Shown here in pieces: positions 63,270 to 64,000 of a stretch of DNA of 64,000 nt. The notes under the pieces were generated by a model. That model was not told where the DNA came from, made no database searches, and worked only from the letters and a program-made list of their open reading frames with translations. The stretch comes from Iodidimonas muriae. GTDB lineage: Bacteria; Pseudomonadota; Alphaproteobacteria; Sphingomonadales; Rhodothalassiaceae. The first letter of the stretch is position 1. Each line of letters starts with the position of its first letter. The stretch is from positions 1-64,000 of the forward strand of contig NZ_BMOV01000010.1 in the NCBI RefSeq assembly GCF_014647255.1. Direction: 5' to 3'. A program made the position numbers and the translations under genes.

Positions 63270-64000
63270 GGAGGCTTCCACCGCGCTCGGCGGCTTCGAC
63301 GGCTGGGAGGACCTCCTCCGCAACTGGGGCCAGGGGCTCACCCCCGACCCGGTGCTCACAGTGTCCGAATGGGCGGACCGGCACCGGGTGCTGTCCTCGC
63401 GCGCGGCGGCCGAGCCGGGGCGCTACCGGACCGCGCGCACGCCCTATATGCGCGCCATCATGGACGCGCTGTCGCCGGCGCACCCGGCCCAGCGCATCGT
63501 CTTCATGAAGGGGGTGCAGGTCGGAGCGACGGAAGCCGGCATCAACATGATCGGCTTCGTCATCCACCAGGCGCCGGGGCCGGTGCTGGCGGTGCAGCCG
63601 ACGGTCGAGCTTGCCAAAAGGGCGTCGCGCCAGCGCATCGACCCGCTGATCGAGGAATGCCCGGCGATCCGGACCAAGGTGAAGCCCTCGCGCTCGCGCG
63701 ATTCCGGCAACACCGTGCTGTCCAAGGACTTCGCCGGCGGCATCCTGGTGCTGACCGGGGCCAATTCGGCGGTGGGCTTGCGCTCCATTCCGGCGCGCTA
63801 TCTGTTCCTCGACGAGGTCGACGCCTATCCGCTCTCGGCCGACGAGGAGGGCGACCCGGTGACCTTGGCCGAGGCCCGGTCTCTGACCTTCGCTCACCGG
63901 CGCAAGATTTTTCTGGTCTCGACGCCGACCATCAAGGGCATCTCGCGCATCGAGCGGGAATACGAGGCGTCGGACCAGCGGCGCTACTTCGTGCCGTGCC
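63217..64000 (+). CDS. terminase large subunit (GpA-like), partial
   Basis: Frame opens at ATG 63217, 53 nt inside the small-subunit gene, and is cut by the window end. Family signs: VSEWADRHRVLSSRAAAEPGRYRTARTPYMRAIMDAL, Walker A-like FMKGVQVGATEAG (Lys98), QRIDPLIEECP, and Walker B ARYLFLDEVDAYP. This is the lambda GpA lineage of packaging motors, so the element has genuine phage packaging genes. Confidence 0.9.
   Translation, partial: MSAPTSPSSPRSAPSSDKEASTALGGFDGWEDLLRNWGQGLTPDPVLTVSEWADRHRVLSSRAAAEPGRYRTARTPYMRAIMDALSPAHPAQRIVFMKGVQVGATEAGINMIGFVIHQAPGPVLAVQPTVELAKRASRQRIDPLIEECPAIRTKVKPSRSRDSGNTVLSKDFAGGILVLTGANSAVGLRSIPARYLFLDEVDAYPLSADEEGDPVTLAEARSLTFAHRRKIFLVSTPTIKGISRIEREYEASDQRRYFVPC

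Overview
The window looks like alphaproteobacterial chromosome running into a mobile region. Signs of an alphaproteobacterium are a CckA-type hybrid kinase, a perfect CtrA-type box (TTAA-N7-TTAA) between divergent flagellar operons, an alphaproteobacterial SOS box (GAAC-N7-GAAC), and two large TonB-dependent receptors. I cannot name the genus; a Kordiimonadales/Iodidimonadales-like lineage is only a guess.

Positions 1-28640 are core chromosome of moderate GC. In order they hold: a TonB receptor that has lost its 5' end, apparently to an insertion sequence at the window edge; an adenine deaminase; flagellar genes fliO-fliP (minus) and flgB-flgC-fliE, fliQ-fliR-flhB (plus); cckA; recA; alaS; msrA; a Na/Pi cotransporter with a PhoU-like tail; a flavodoxin-fold reductase; an acyl-CoA cluster (MaoC hydratase, CaiB/BaiF CoA-transferase, two SDRs); a DMT transporter; the minus-strand run rplU-rpmA-obgE-nadD-rsfS; a second, intact TonB receptor; and tRNA-Ser(CGA).

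The tRNA-Ser marks a sharp change to visibly more GC-rich accessory DNA. Positions 28971-38572 are a heavy-metal resistance module: a MerR regulator with a YnfA-like protein on the minus strand; a MerR-type promoter with a 19-bp spacer; then a Cys/His-rich exported protein, a CzcCBA-like RND efflux system, a PII-like protein, a P1B ATPase and a 42-residue membrane protein, mostly overlapping or nearly touching.

Positions 38659-64000 are a phage or phage-like element. Its leftward operon of four genes joined by 4-nt overlaps contains a serine recombinase and DUF2924. A perfect SOS box sits in the divergent promoter region. Three unrecognised genes run rightward, followed by a sigma-like factor and a DNA replication/recombination run: RecA-fold ATPase, DUF669-like protein, Cas4-like FeS nuclease, RecD-like helicase, Toprim primase/AAA protein with an iteron-like cluster in its 3' end, and a RuvC-like resolvase. 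Then come a DUF6378 gene with an internal stop codon, a HigBA-type locus with a second HigA, two ParB-methyltransferase fusions, a C5 cytosine methyltransferase with a second plausible reading frame, DUF3489, and the start of the packaging genes. A single-gene cassette sits at the 5' end of the terminase small-subunit gene, flanked by a perfect 60-bp direct repeat. It and the iteron-like cluster are the two most notable structures here.
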